A stretch of 64,000 nt of DNA, taken from contig CAMYID010000013.1 in assembly GCA_947258435.1 (NCBI GenBank), positions 1 to 64,000 of the forward strand. The letters run 5' to 3'. The notes under the pieces were generated by a model. It saw only the letters and a program-made list of their open reading frames with translations. It did not search any database and had not been told where the DNA came from. The position numbers and the translations under genes were made by a program. The DNA comes from an uncultured Alphaproteobacteria bacterium (GTDB lineage Bacteria; Pseudomonadota; Alphaproteobacteria; UBA11222). Positions 10,046 through 18,411 of this stretch are shown here, one piece after another. How positions within the stretch are numbered: the first letter of the stretch is position 1; each line of letters starts with the position of its first letter.

Positions 10046-10642
10046 ATGCTGCTCATTGTGGGCCTTGGAAATCCGGGGCCAAAATATGCGCAAAACAGGC
10101 ATAATGTCGGGCGGATGGCAGTTGAGGCCATCGCCCGGCAATTTCTGTTTTCATCCGAGCGGAAGCGCTTTCAGGGGCTTTATTCGGACGGGCTGATTGC
10201 GGGCCGCAAGGTCGGGCTGCTGAAGCCGGAAACCTTCATGAACGAATCCGGTCGTGCAGTCGGTGAGGCGGCGCGCTTTTTCCGGTTGTCAGAAGAGGAT
10301 GTCATCGTCCTGCATGACGAGCTTGATCTCGCGCCGGGGAAATTGCGGGTAAAGCGGGGCGGCGGCACCGCGGGCCATAACGGGCTGAAGTCGATCGGTG
10401 CGCATCTGGGGCGTGACTTCCGGCGCGTCCGGATCGGTATTGGCCATCCGGGGCATAAGGATGCGGTATCGCCCTATGTGCTGGGCGACTTTTCGAAAGC
10501 GGACCGGCAATGGCTTGATCCCCTGCTGGAGGCGATTGGCGGGCAAGCCGCGCTGCTCGTCCAGAACGAGGATGAAGCGTTTCAGAATGCGGTGGCCGCC
10601 ACGATGGCGCCCCTTGCTCAAATCCAACGCGAACAATTCTGA
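10046..10642 (+). CDS. pth: Peptidyl-tRNA hydrolase
   Basis: A 198-residue Pth, which releases tRNA from peptidyl-tRNA that drops off the ribosome. The N-terminus LLIVGLGNPGPKYAQNRHNV contains the catalytic His (residue 19) and GNPG loop. KPETFMNESGRAV carries the conserved Met-Asn substrate-binding site, and LHDELDLAPGKLRVKRGGG with GHNGLKSI follows the family. It is 42 bp after rplY and 14 bp before ychF, consistent with one transcript. Confidence 0.98.
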   Translation: MLLIVGLGNPGPKYAQNRHNVGRMAVEAIARQFLFSSERKRFQGLYSDGLIAGRKVGLLKPETFMNESGRAVGEAARFFRLSEEDVIVLHDELDLAPGKLRVKRGGGTAGHNGLKSIGAHLGRDFRRVRIGIGHPGHKDAVSPYVLGDFSKADRQWLDPLLEAIGGQAALLVQNEDEAFQNAVAATMAPLAQIQREQF

Positions 10643-10656
10643 GGAGATAGCCCAGA

Positions 10657-11754
10657 ATGGGCTTTAAATGCGGTATCGTGGGCTTGCCCAATGTCGGCAA
10701 ATCGACCCTTTTCAATGCCCTGACCGAAACGGCGGCGGCTGAATCGGCGAATTATCCTTTCTGCACGATCGAGCCCAATGTGGGCGACGTGCCTGTACCT
10801 GATCCCCGGCTTGAGAAGCTGGCCGCGATCGCGGGATCGGCGCAGCTCATCCCCACGCGGCTGGCATTTGTGGATATAGCCGGGCTGGTGCGCGGCGCGT
10901 CGGGCGGGGAAGGGCTTGGCAATCAGTTTCTGGCGCATATCCGCGAGGTGGATGCGATCATCCATGTGCTGCGCTGCTTTGCCGATGACAATATCACCCA
11001 TGTGGAAGGCCGGGTTGATCCGCTGGCTGACGCGGCGATTGTTGAAACCGAACTGATGCTGGCTGATCTTGAAAGCCTTGAACGGCGTGTAGCGACGACG
11101 CGCAAGCGTGCTGCGACCAAGGATAAGGATGCCACGGCACAGCTCGCCGTGATGGAGCCGGCCCTGGCCGTGCTGCAGGAGGGCAAGCCTGCCCGCTGCG
11201 CCGATATTGCCGAGGATATGAAGCCCCGCTTCGACCAGCTTGCGCTGCTGACTTCGAAACCTGTGCTTTATGTCTGCAATGTGTCTGAGGAGGATGCGGC
11301 GACCGGCAATGAGTTTACAGCACAGGTTGAAACAAAAGCCGCCGAGGAAGGCGCGGTTGCGGTCATTGTGTCCGCCGCGATCGAGGCGGAGGTGTCGACC
11401 CTTCCTCTGGATGAGCGGGGCGAATATCTCGACAGTATGGGATTGTCGGAAACCGGTCTTGCGCGGGTGATCCGCGCGGGCTACGGGCTTCTGGATCTGA
11501 TTACCTATTTCACCGCGGGGCCGAAAGAGGCGCGTGCCTGGACGATCCCGCGCTCATCCCGCGCGCCGCAGGCCGCGGGCGTCATTCACACCGACTTTGA
11601 AAAGGGCTTCATCCGGGCCGAGACGATCAGCTACGAGGATTATGTCGCCTGCAATGGCGAGGCCGGCGCGAAGGAGGCTGGCAAAATGCGGCTGGAGGGC
11701 AAAGACTATGTCGTGCATGACGGCGATGTCATGCATTTCCGTTTCGCAAATTAA
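10657..11754 (+). CDS. ychF: Redox-regulated ATPase/GTPase YchF (OLA1 family)
   Basis: A 365-residue Obg-family P-loop NTPase that binds ATP and associates with ribosomes. The Walker A region GIVGLPNVGKSTLFNAL is at residues 6-22, followed by SANYPFCTIEPNVG (switch region), FVDIAGLVRGASGGEGLGNQ (G3), and the altered G4 element NVSEED that accounts for ATP preference in this family. The C-terminal TGS domain ends DYVVHDGDVMHFRFAN. A clear GAGGAGAT ribosome site precedes the ATG. Confidence 0.98.
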   Translation: MGFKCGIVGLPNVGKSTLFNALTETAAAESANYPFCTIEPNVGDVPVPDPRLEKLAAIAGSAQLIPTRLAFVDIAGLVRGASGGEGLGNQFLAHIREVDAIIHVLRCFADDNITHVEGRVDPLADAAIVETELMLADLESLERRVATTRKRAATKDKDATAQLAVMEPALAVLQEGKPARCADIAEDMKPRFDQLALLTSKPVLYVCNVSEEDAATGNEFTAQVETKAAEEGAVAVIVSAAIEAEVSTLPLDERGEYLDSMGLSETGLARVIRAGYGLLDLITYFTAGPKEARAWTIPRSSRAPQAAGVIHTDFEKGFIRAETISYEDYVACNGEAGAKEAGKMRLEGKDYVVHDGDVMHFRFAN

Positions 11755-11847
11755 CGGTCCGCCAGGCATCATCTGCCGACAAGACCGTATTGCTGACAGA
11801 ATAATGATGAACCAGGAGAGCGGTAACCTGGCCTGAAGGGAGGCACA

Positions 11848-12318
11848 ATGGCGGATTATAAGTATTACTGGGAAGATTTCGCGGTGGGTGAGGTTGCCAC
11901 ATTCGGCAATTATGAAGTTACCAGGGAAGAAATCATCACCTTTGCCTCCGAATATGATCCGCAGCCGTTCCATACCGATGAACAGCTTGCCAAGAAAAGT
12001 TTTATCGGCAGTCTGTGCGCCAGCGGTTGGCATACCTCGGCCATGGTCATGCGCATTATCTGCGACGGCTATCTTCTGGATACAGCCGGGATGGGCGCGC
12101 CGGGTGTGGAAGAATCCAAATGGCGCGCACCTGTGCGTCCGGGGGATATCCTGTCGGTGACGCGTGAATGTCTTGAGCGGCGTATTTCCAAAAGCAGACC
12201 TGAAATGGGGCTGACAAAGTTTCGGCATTCCGCGCGCAATCAGCATGGGGAAGACAAGATGATCATGACGGGAACCATGATGATCGCCCGTCGCGACACC
12301 AAAGCGGGGGAGGGCTAA
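11848..12318 (+). CDS. MaoC-family dehydratase (hot-dog fold), copy 1
   Basis: A 156-residue MaoC-like protein with a single hot-dog domain. Members are (R)-specific enoyl-CoA hydratases or related dehydratases. The hydratase motif EYDPQPFHTDEQLAKKSFIG, with catalytic Asp and His, lies near residues 39-58; ASGWHTSAMVMR follows. A GAAGGGAGG ribosome site precedes the ATG. The next gene starts 3 bp after its stop and encodes a second MaoC paralogue, so the pair may form a heterodimer. The preceding ychF is 93 bp away. Confidence 0.93.
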   Translation: MADYKYYWEDFAVGEVATFGNYEVTREEIITFASEYDPQPFHTDEQLAKKSFIGSLCASGWHTSAMVMRIICDGYLLDTAGMGAPGVEESKWRAPVRPGDILSVTRECLERRISKSRPEMGLTKFRHSARNQHGEDKMIMTGTMMIARRDTKAGEG

Positions 12319-12321
12319 AGC

Positions 12322-12828
12322 ATGGCGCAATGGCTTGAGGATATGGAGCTTGGCAACCGCATCGAGCTTGGCCCCTGGACGATGGACAAGGCGGAAATGA
12401 TCGCCTTTGCGCAAAAGTTCGACCCGCAACCCTTCCATGTCGATGAAGCCGCCGCCGCCCGTACGCATTTTGGCGGCATTACCGCAAGCGGCTGGTTTAC
12501 CGTCGCGTGCTGGATGCGCGCCATGATGCATCACCGGCAGCAGCAGGCGGAAAAATACAATGTGCTGAAGACCGAAACCGGCCCGGGGCCCAAGCCGATG
12601 GCGGGGCCGTCTCCGGGGTTTCTCGATATGCGGTGGCCAACGCCGGTACGTCCGGGCGATATCATTCGCTTCTCGGCAACCGCATCTGAAAAGGTCGTGA
12701 TGAAATCGCGGCCCGAATGGGGCATTATTCGCAGTGTGAATGAAGGTATCAATCAGAATGGCGAGACGGTGCTGCATTTCATTGGCCAGGGCATGGTCAT
12801 GCGCAAGCCGGCCGAACTTGCCGATTAA
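12322..12828 (+). CDS. MaoC-family dehydratase (hot-dog fold), copy 2
   Basis: A 168-residue paralogue of the preceding gene. The motif KFDPQPFHVDEAAAARTHFG carries the Asp/His pair, and ITASGWFTVACWMRAMM aligns with the equivalent helix in copy 1. It has an insert around residues 75-95 (KYNVLKTETGPGPKP) that copy 1 lacks, so the two are diverged rather than a recent duplication. It starts 3 bp after copy 1, implying translational coupling. The likely substrate is an acyl-CoA or acyl-thioester; specificity cannot be read from the sequence. Confidence 0.93.
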   Translation: MAQWLEDMELGNRIELGPWTMDKAEMIAFAQKFDPQPFHVDEAAAARTHFGGITASGWFTVACWMRAMMHHRQQQAEKYNVLKTETGPGPKPMAGPSPGFLDMRWPTPVRPGDIIRFSATASEKVVMKSRPEWGIIRSVNEGINQNGETVLHFIGQGMVMRKPAELAD

Positions 12829-12858
12829 CAGGCCTTGGCAGGCTGGGGAGACAGAAAG

Positions 12859-13542
12859 ATGGCGCATTTGGGAAAGACGATTACGCTGAAAAGCGGCGAT
12901 GGGGCCGATATTGATTTCTACCATGTGGCGGCGCAGGGCGAACGCAAGGGGGGCCTTGTCTGCGTGATGGAAATCTTCGGTGTGACAGACCATATCAAGG
13001 ATGTCTGCGACGCCTGGGCGAAGGAAGGGTACGAAACCGTTTCGCCGGGTATTTACGACAGGCAGGTGCGTGATTTCCAGTCAGGCTACAGCCAGGAAGA
13101 TATTCAGAAATCGCTGGCGCTGCGCGCCGCCAATAATTACGACAATACGACGATGGATGTGCAGACCGGTATCGATTTCCTCAAAAGCCGCGAAGACGGT
13201 CCGGTTTTTGTGACCGGCTATTGCTATGGCGGGTCGATTTCCTGGGTTGCGGCCTGCCGCTGCACCGGCCTTGCTGGCGCGGCCTGCTATTATGGCGGTC
13301 AGGTGATCGATTTTATCGATGAAAAACCGAAATGCCCGACCATTCTGCACTTTGGCGAACATGATGAATCCATTCCCATGGACGATGTCCGTAAGATCGA
13401 GGCAGCCCATCCCGAATGCCCGGTCTATGTCTATGATGCGGGGCATGGTTTTCAGTCCGACCGGCCCACTCATTATGATGAAGCCGCCGCCAGACTTGCG
13501 AGGGAAAGAAGCCTTGCCCTTTTTGCGGCCAATCGGGACTGA
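12859..13542 (+). CDS. Dienelactone hydrolase family protein
   Basis: A 227-residue alpha/beta-hydrolase of the dienelactone hydrolase family. The nucleophile elbow is FVTGYCYGGS, with Cys as nucleophile as in ClcD-type enzymes. The acid lies in LHFGEHDESIPM and the His in YDAGHGFQSDRP. The ATG at 12859 is preferred to an in-frame TTG at 12835 because GGGGAG lies 8 bases upstream. It follows the MaoC pair by 30 bp and may belong to the same catabolic unit. Substrates of this broad family range from dienelactones to other small lactones and esters. Confidence 0.92.
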   Translation: MAHLGKTITLKSGDGADIDFYHVAAQGERKGGLVCVMEIFGVTDHIKDVCDAWAKEGYETVSPGIYDRQVRDFQSGYSQEDIQKSLALRAANNYDNTTMDVQTGIDFLKSREDGPVFVTGYCYGGSISWVAACRCTGLAGAACYYGGQVIDFIDEKPKCPTILHFGEHDESIPMDDVRKIEAAHPECPVYVYDAGHGFQSDRPTHYDEAAARLARERSLALFAANRD

Positions 13543-13554
13543 AGCCTGAATCCC

Positions 13555-15624
13555 GTGTCTGCGGGCAATCAGGGCGGGCGGGTTGAACTGACACCCGACC
13601 AGGCGTTTGCGCAGGCGGTCACGCTGCATAATCAGGGACGGCTCGCGGATGCGGAAACCCTGTACAAGGCGGTTCTGAAACTGGTGCCGGCCCATGCCGG
13701 TGCCCTGCATCATCTGGGGTTGATTGCGTTTCAGGCGGGCCAAAGCGGGGCCGCGCTACAATTGATCGATCATGCGCTGACGGTGCAGCCCGACTATGCC
13801 GAAGCCTGGTGCAATCGTGGTGTGATTCTCGCCGCTTCGGGCAACCGTGCGGAGGCCGAGCCGGCCTATCGCAGGGCGCTGACCCTGTCGCCCGACTATG
13901 CGGATGGCTGGGCCAATCTGGCTGGCCTGCTTGCCGATCTGGGGCAGGCTGAGGAAGCGTGTCAGGCCGCTGAAAAGGCGGTGACCCTCGATCCGGGGCA
14001 AGCGGATGGCTGGAATAATCTGGCGACCGCCCGGCTTGATAGCGGCGATGCGGAGGGGGCTTTGCTGGCGGCGGAAAAGGCGCTGGCGCTGCGTCCCGAC
14101 AATGCGCATTATCACTACAATATCGCGAATGCGCAAAAGAAGTTGCGCCGCAACAGTGCGGCGATTGCGTCCTATCAGGCGGCGATCCGGCTTGCGCCGG
14201 ATCTGCCGCATCCCTGTAATAATCTGGCGGGGCTGCTGCTGGGCCTTGGCGCAACAGAAGAAGGGCTCAGATTTGCCCGCCGCGCGGCGCAGCTTGCCCC
14301 CGATGATGGGCGGGTACAGACAACATTGGCCAATGCGCTGCGCAATAATAACCAGGCCAATGAAGCCGAACAGGTTTATCGCAAGGCGCTTGCGCTTGTG
14401 CCCGATCATGCGGAGGCGTGGAATAATCTTGGCGGCACACTGAACGCGCTGGGCCGGTTCGCGGAGGGAGAGGCGGCTTTTCGTCATGCCATTGCGCTTA
14501 ATCCACACTATATCGAGGCGCATCGCCATCTCAGTATCGGCAAGCAGTTCGGTTCGGCCGACGACCCAGATTTCCGGGCATTGACCGGATTATTGCCGCT
14601 TCTCGACACGCTTGACGACAAGCCCGCGGGCCGTCTGCATTTTGCGATAGCCAAGGCATGGGCCGATATTGGCGACAGGGATCAGGCATTCAGCCATTAC
14701 CGGCAGGGCGGTGCGTGCATGCGCAGAGGGCTTGCGGGCGACCTGCCGACCGACGAGATGCAGGCCCGGCTGCACGGCTTTACCGATGCGATGACATCGG
14801 CTTTCAATTCTGAATGGCTGAACCGGGCGGGGCCCGGATCCGATGCGGGCGATCTGTCCGAAGGCCGTCCGCGGCCGATTTTCATCCTTGGCATGCCCCG
14901 GTCCGGTACAACGCTGACAGAGCAGATACTTGCCAGCCATAGTGCGGTCGGCCCGGGGGGGGAGCTGCATTTTCTGGCCCGCGCCTTGCGTGACGGTCTG
15001 GCGCAGCGCGACACGCTAGCGCAGGAAGTGACGCGGGAACTGTCGCCACAGCAATTGGCCGCGCTGCCTGCCGATGCCTTGTCGGGGATCGGTGTGCATT
15101 ACCGCGACGGGTTGCAAGAGGTCAACGGGGCCGCGCCGTTCGTCACCGACAAGATGCCGGGCAATTATCGCTGGATCGGGCTTATTACTGCAATCTGGCC
15201 CGATGCCAAGATCATCCACTGCGTGCGCGATCCACGCGATGTGTGTATCTCATGCTTCACCACCTGTTTTTCATCGGGGCATGAATGGTCCTATGATTTG
15301 GCCGAACTTGGTCATGCGTATCGTGCCTATGCGGATCTGATGGCGCATTGGCATAAGCTGTTGCCGGGGCGGATTTTTGATCTGTCCTATGCGGCGCTGG
15401 TGCGTGACCCCGAAACAACGGTGCGTAACCTGCTGCGCTATTGCGGTCTGGAGTGGGAGGCGGGCTGCCTTGAATTTCATACCCATCCGCGTGCGGTGTT
15501 CACCGCCAGCGTGCGGCAGGTGCGCCAGCCGTTATATGACAGCAGCATTGGCCGCTGGCGCGCCTATGCCGATCATCTGGCGCCGCTGTTTGCAGCGCTT
15601 GGCCCGCTATTGCCTGTGGATTAG
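13555..15624 (+). CDS. TPR-repeat sulfotransferase family protein
   Basis: A 689-residue two-part protein. Residues 1 to about 340 are roughly ten tetratricopeptide repeats of 34 residues, with recurring AEAWNNLG and P-D-hydrophobic motifs. From about residue 440 there is a sulfotransferase domain whose PAPS-binding loop reads FILGMPRSGTTLTEQILAS; VRDPRDVCIS supplies the 3'-phosphate-binding Arg/Ser. The fusion is known in alphaproteobacteria, where the TPR part is thought to bind the acceptor protein or glycan. The start is a GTG 12 bp after the dienelactone hydrolase stop. Its TAG stop overlaps the TAA stop of the convergent binding-protein gene. No sulfate-activation genes are nearby. Confidence 0.92.
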   Translation: MSAGNQGGRVELTPDQAFAQAVTLHNQGRLADAETLYKAVLKLVPAHAGALHHLGLIAFQAGQSGAALQLIDHALTVQPDYAEAWCNRGVILAASGNRAEAEPAYRRALTLSPDYADGWANLAGLLADLGQAEEACQAAEKAVTLDPGQADGWNNLATARLDSGDAEGALLAAEKALALRPDNAHYHYNIANAQKKLRRNSAAIASYQAAIRLAPDLPHPCNNLAGLLLGLGATEEGLRFARRAAQLAPDDGRVQTTLANALRNNNQANEAEQVYRKALALVPDHAEAWNNLGGTLNALGRFAEGEAAFRHAIALNPHYIEAHRHLSIGKQFGSADDPDFRALTGLLPLLDTLDDKPAGRLHFAIAKAWADIGDRDQAFSHYRQGGACMRRGLAGDLPTDEMQARLHGFTDAMTSAFNSEWLNRAGPGSDAGDLSEGRPRPIFILGMPRSGTTLTEQILASHSAVGPGGELHFLARALRDGLAQRDTLAQEVTRELSPQQLAALPADALSGIGVHYRDGLQEVNGAAPFVTDKMPGNYRWIGLITAIWPDAKIIHCVRDPRDVCISCFTTCFSSGHEWSYDLAELGHAYRAYADLMAHWHKLLPGRIFDLSYAALVRDPETTVRNLLRYCGLEWEAGCLEFHTHPRAVFTASVRQVRQPLYDSSIGRWRAYADHLAPLFAALGPLLPVD

Positions 15625-16859
15625 CGGTCCGACCAGGGCGGGATGGGATGACGTAAACTGCCCGCTGCCCACTGGCTTGGCGCGACCACAACATATTCGC
15701 CGTCCTGCACCTGGAACAATACCATGGGTTTGGCGATGTTGACCCCTGCGGCATTGAATTTCACCTTGCCGAAAAAGGTTTCCATATCGGTTTCAGCCAG
15801 CGCGTCGCGCACCGCGTCCGGATCGATCCGGCCTGCGCGGGACAGCGCATCCGCATAGACAAGCACCGAGGCTGCCGATTCGGCGGCCTGATAGGGGGGT
15901 GCATAGTCATAGGTCTTCTCAAAAAGCGCGGCGAATTCGCCCGCGCTGCCGAACCAGCGGTCGGAATAGCTGAGCGTTGCGGCCCATTGCGAGGCGCAGA
16001 GCATATACTCCGCATCCTTGCCGAATTTTTCGATAATCTGCGCGCTGTCGCAATGGGTCATCGCCACCATCGGTACGTCCACGCGCATTTCAGCCAGTTG
16101 CCGTACCGCCAGCGCCGCGCCCTTGGAATGGCCCGATATGATCAGCATATCGGGTTTCAGTGCCTTCACCTTGATCAGCGATGTGGCCATGTCGTTCAGC
16201 TCGGGCGGCAGCTTGTCGTCGATCACAAAGCGCATGCCATATTGTGCGGCATCCTGCATCAACCCGTCGCGGATATCCTGCGAGAAGGGATCGTTCTCAA
16301 AGACACCGGCGAGCCGCAGGCTGGCGGGATCACGGCCATCTTTCCGCGCCTGTTCCGCGGCCAGTGTGATTGCACTCTTGAGATACTGGTCGGAGGTGGA
16401 CAGCACCGCGAACAGATAACGGTACCCCTTGTCGAACAGCGAGATGGAGGCGCCGTTCCCCTCCACCATCGGGACGGCATATTTCTCGGTCACCGGAGCC
16501 ATGGCTTTGGTCAGACCCGAACTGTAGGGACCAAGCAGGAATTGCACCCCGTCCTGCCGGATCAGCCGCTCGGCCAGCTGGGCGGCGCGGGCCGGCGTCG
16601 ATTCATCGTCATAGAAGACAACCTCAAGCCGGTAATGCTTGTCGCCGATCTTGACGCCGCCTGCCGCATTCACCCGGTCAGCCGCCAGCATATAGCCATC
16701 GCGGGTGTTCATGCCGTTTGTGGAATATTTGCCCGTCAGGGAAATCGCCGCGCCAAGGCTAATGACATCCTGGTCTGCTGCTTGTGCAGGCAGGGCAATA
16801 AGAAAGAGCGCGCAAAGCCCCGTAAGCAGCCTTGCCGGCAGTCGTTCCAAAATTCGCAT
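15621..16859 (-). CDS. Branched-chain amino-acid-type ABC transporter substrate-binding protein (orphan)
   Basis: A 412-residue periplasmic binding protein of the Leu/Ile/Val (peripla_BP_6) type. A signal peptide occupies residues 1-27 (LLTGLCALFLIALPAQA, cleavage before ADQD). The mature N-terminus VISLGAAISLTGKYSTNG, then FYDDESTPARAAQLAERLI, matches the LivJ fold. The start at 16859 gives this signal peptide directly; an upstream in-frame start would put 19 charged residues before it. No permease or ATPase genes flank it, so it is an orphan. It ends tail to tail with the TPR-sulfotransferase, sharing 4 bp. The ligand is unknown and may be an amide, urea or aromatic compound instead of an amino acid. 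Confidence 0.9.
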   Translation of the reverse strand: MRILERLPARLLTGLCALFLIALPAQAADQDVISLGAAISLTGKYSTNGMNTRDGYMLAADRVNAAGGVKIGDKHYRLEVVFYDDESTPARAAQLAERLIRQDGVQFLLGPYSSGLTKAMAPVTEKYAVPMVEGNGASISLFDKGYRYLFAVLSTSDQYLKSAITLAAEQARKDGRDPASLRLAGVFENDPFSQDIRDGLMQDAAQYGMRFVIDDKLPPELNDMATSLIKVKALKPDMLIISGHSKGAALAVRQLAEMRVDVPMVAMTHCDSAQIIEKFGKDAEYMLCASQWAATLSYSDRWFGSAGEFAALFEKTYDYAPPYQAAESAASVLVYADALSRAGRIDPDAVRDALAETDMETFFGKVKFNAAGVNIAKPMVLFQVQDGEYVVVAPSQWAAGSLRHPIPPWSDR

Positions 16860-16988
16860 ATTCCCGTTCCGATGATTGTTTCGTTGCCGCCTGATCCTGC
16901 CTGCGCAAGCTTTCACCGGGGGCGTGTAATGTCAATCTTCTGACCGGCATTTGACAGGCCTATGACGGTTTTTTGCGCGGTTTTCCCT

Positions 16989-17018
16989 CTTGAAACGATG
17001 CCGGGCAGAACTACATCT
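16989..17018 (+). promoter_or_regulatory. Putative RpoH (sigma-32) heat-shock promoter of hsp20
   Basis: CTTGAA at 16989-16994 and CTACATCT at 17011-17018 are separated by 16 bp. This resembles the alphaproteobacterial RpoH consensus (CTTGA at -35, CYTAT-like at -10). Transcription would start near 17025, about 90 nt before the hsp20 ATG. Sequence match only; no start site is mapped. Confidence 0.55.
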
Positions 17019-17025
17019 GAGCTGT

Positions 17026-17115
17026 GGCGGGCGCCATGTCGGGCTCGCTGTATGACAGGTCCGGCCGCAAGGCGGATCAACAACTTACATATCGCTTCAA
17101 TGGAGGATGTGTCAC
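17026..17115 (+). promoter_or_regulatory. ROSE-type RNA thermometer in the hsp20 5' leader
   Basis: The last hairpin of the leader spans 17087-17112. ACATATC (17087-17093) pairs with GATGTGT (17106-17112), G17094 is bulged, CTTC (17095-17098) pairs with GGAG (17102-17105), and the loop is AAT. The Shine-Dalgarno GGAGG at 17102-17106 is fully buried and the ATG lies 3 nt beyond the stem. A single bulged G inside UYGCU (here UCGCU) opposite the ribosome site is the hallmark of ROSE elements that control small heat-shock genes in alphaproteobacteria. An upstream hairpin with a CC-GCAA-GG apex lies around 17059-17078, matching the multi-hairpin layout. Confidence 0.7.
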
Positions 17116-17580
17116 ATGCGTGCACTTGATTTTTCACCGCTTTTCCGTTCCACCGTCGGCTTCGACCGGCTTGCCGCCATGCTTGATGCGGCGAACCGCC
17201 TTGATGATGGTGCACCGGCCTATCCGCCCTACAATATCCAGAAGCTTGGCGAGGATGCTTATCGCATCACCATGGCCGTTGCAGGCTTTGACCGCGAAGA
17301 TCTGAAGGTGGAAATCCACAACAACACTTTGACGATCGCAGGTCGGCATGCGGATCAGGAAGACAGCGAAGGTGCGGAATATCTGCATCGCGGCATTGCC
17401 GCGCGCGCCTTTGAGCGCCGCTTTCAGCTTGCCGATCATGTCAAGATCACCGGCGCGGAATTGAGGAACGGTCTGCTGCATGTCGATCTTGCGCAGGAAG
17501 TGCCCGAGGCGATGAAGCCGCGGCAGATCGAAATCCGTTCCGATGCAAATGATCAGAATGTGATTGAAGGTCACGCCTGA
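17116..17580 (+). CDS. Hsp20/alpha-crystallin family small heat-shock protein
   Basis: A 154-residue IbpA-like small heat-shock protein, an ATP-independent holdase. The N-terminus DFSPLFRSTVGFDRLAAML and YPPYNIQKLGEDAYRITMAV open the alpha-crystallin domain (about residues 38-130). The motif ELRNGLLHVDLAQEVPE is the conserved A-x-x-x-n-GxL signature at the domain end. The ATG at 17116 sits 9 bases after GGAGG; a GTG at 17107 is in frame but would overlap the ribosome-site hairpin. Regulation appears two-layered: an RpoH-type promoter and a thermometer hairpin. A terminator follows at 17607. Confidence 0.96.
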   Translation: MRALDFSPLFRSTVGFDRLAAMLDAANRLDDGAPAYPPYNIQKLGEDAYRITMAVAGFDREDLKVEIHNNTLTIAGRHADQEDSEGAEYLHRGIAARAFERRFQLADHVKITGAELRNGLLHVDLAQEVPEAMKPRQIEIRSDANDQNVIEGHA

Positions 17581-17606
17581 ACCGCGGGCCCGATCGACTG
17601 AGGCGA

Positions 17607-17635
17607 CGCCCCCTTCCATGTGGAGGGGGCGTTTT
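17607..17635 (+). terminator. Rho-independent terminator after hsp20
   Basis: CGCCCCCTTCCA (17607-17618) pairs with TGGAGGGGGCG (17621-17631), with one bulged base and a tight TG turn, followed by TTTT. It lies 27 bp after the hsp20 stop and before the convergent SDR gene, so it likely ends the hsp20 transcript. Confidence 0.8.
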
Positions 17636-17670
17636 GCGTTGTGAGTGCCCTGCCGGGCTGTTCAGCCCGG

Positions 17671-18411
17671 TTACCAGTTTTCCTTGAACGGCCGCAGATC
17701 CACTTCATGAGTCCAGGCGCTTGGAGGCTGCTCATGAATATGAAAGACGGTTTGCGCGATGGCGTCGGGGTCGAGCGCACCATCCGCGCCCATCCGGTCG
17801 ACAAATTCGGGAAATCTTTCGCGGATCATCTGCCCGTCAATGACCCCGTCGATAATGAAATGAGCGACATGCAGGCCTTGCGGCCCGAATTCGCGCGCCA
17901 GAGACTGCGCCATGTTGCGCAACCCCGCCTTGGCCGACGCGAAATGCGCGAAGTTTGTGCGCCCGCGTAGTGATCCCGATGCGCCGGTGAAGAACAGGCT
18001 GCCTCGCTGGCGCGGCAGCATATGAGCGATAGCGGCCTGCGCGGTCAGGAACCCGCCAAAGCAGCAGATCCGCCAGAAGCGCTCAAACTGCGCGGCCGTG
18101 ATGTCCTGAAACGGGATACGCGCATTGTTGCCCGCATTGTAAAGCACAGCCGCAATCGGCCCGGTTTCAGCGGCCTGTGCGAACAGCTGCTCAATTGAGT
18201 CCTGTATTGTGACATCGCTGACCATTGCTGTTGCGGTCCCGCCCATTGCCCTGATTTCATCGGCACGGTCGGCAAGCTTGTCTGCCGTGCGGCCGGCCAG
18301 CACAACATGATAGCCGTGACCGGCAAACCGCCGCGCGAGCGCCGCCCCCAGGCCCCGTTCCGCGCCAACCCCCAGAACTATCGCCGTTTCCTTTGTCGTA
18401 TCGTCCGGCAT
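17671..18411 (-). CDS. SDR-family protein with Phe in place of the catalytic Tyr
   Basis: A 246-residue Rossmann-fold SDR. The cofactor loop is AIVLGVGAERGLGAALARRF at residues 10-29, and YNAGNNARIPF replaces the usual NNAG. In the active-site region FTGASGSLRGRTNFAHFASA, the YxxxK position reads Phe157...Lys161, so the catalytic tyrosine is absent. This atypical subgroup is recurrent in proteobacteria and ends with HVAHFIIDGVIDG as here; its activity is unclear. The start at 18411 has GGGAG upstream and begins a compact N-terminus; an upstream frame extension would add 82 unlikely residues. Convergent with hsp20, divergent from the next SDR. Confidence 0.88.
   Translation of the reverse strand: MPDDTTKETAIVLGVGAERGLGAALARRFAGHGYHVVLAGRTADKLADRADEIRAMGGTATAMVSDVTIQDSIEQLFAQAAETGPIAAVLYNAGNNARIPFQDITAAQFERFWRICCFGGFLTAQAAIAHMLPRQRGSLFFTGASGSLRGRTNFAHFASAKAGLRNMAQSLAREFGPQGLHVAHFIIDGVIDGQMIRERFPEFVDRMGADGALDPDAIAQTVFHIHEQPPSAWTHEVDLRPFKENW

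Noticed and set aside
11554-12993. 479-codon minus-strand frame across ychF and the MaoC genes
   Set aside because: Spans several confident plus-strand genes and shows no family features.
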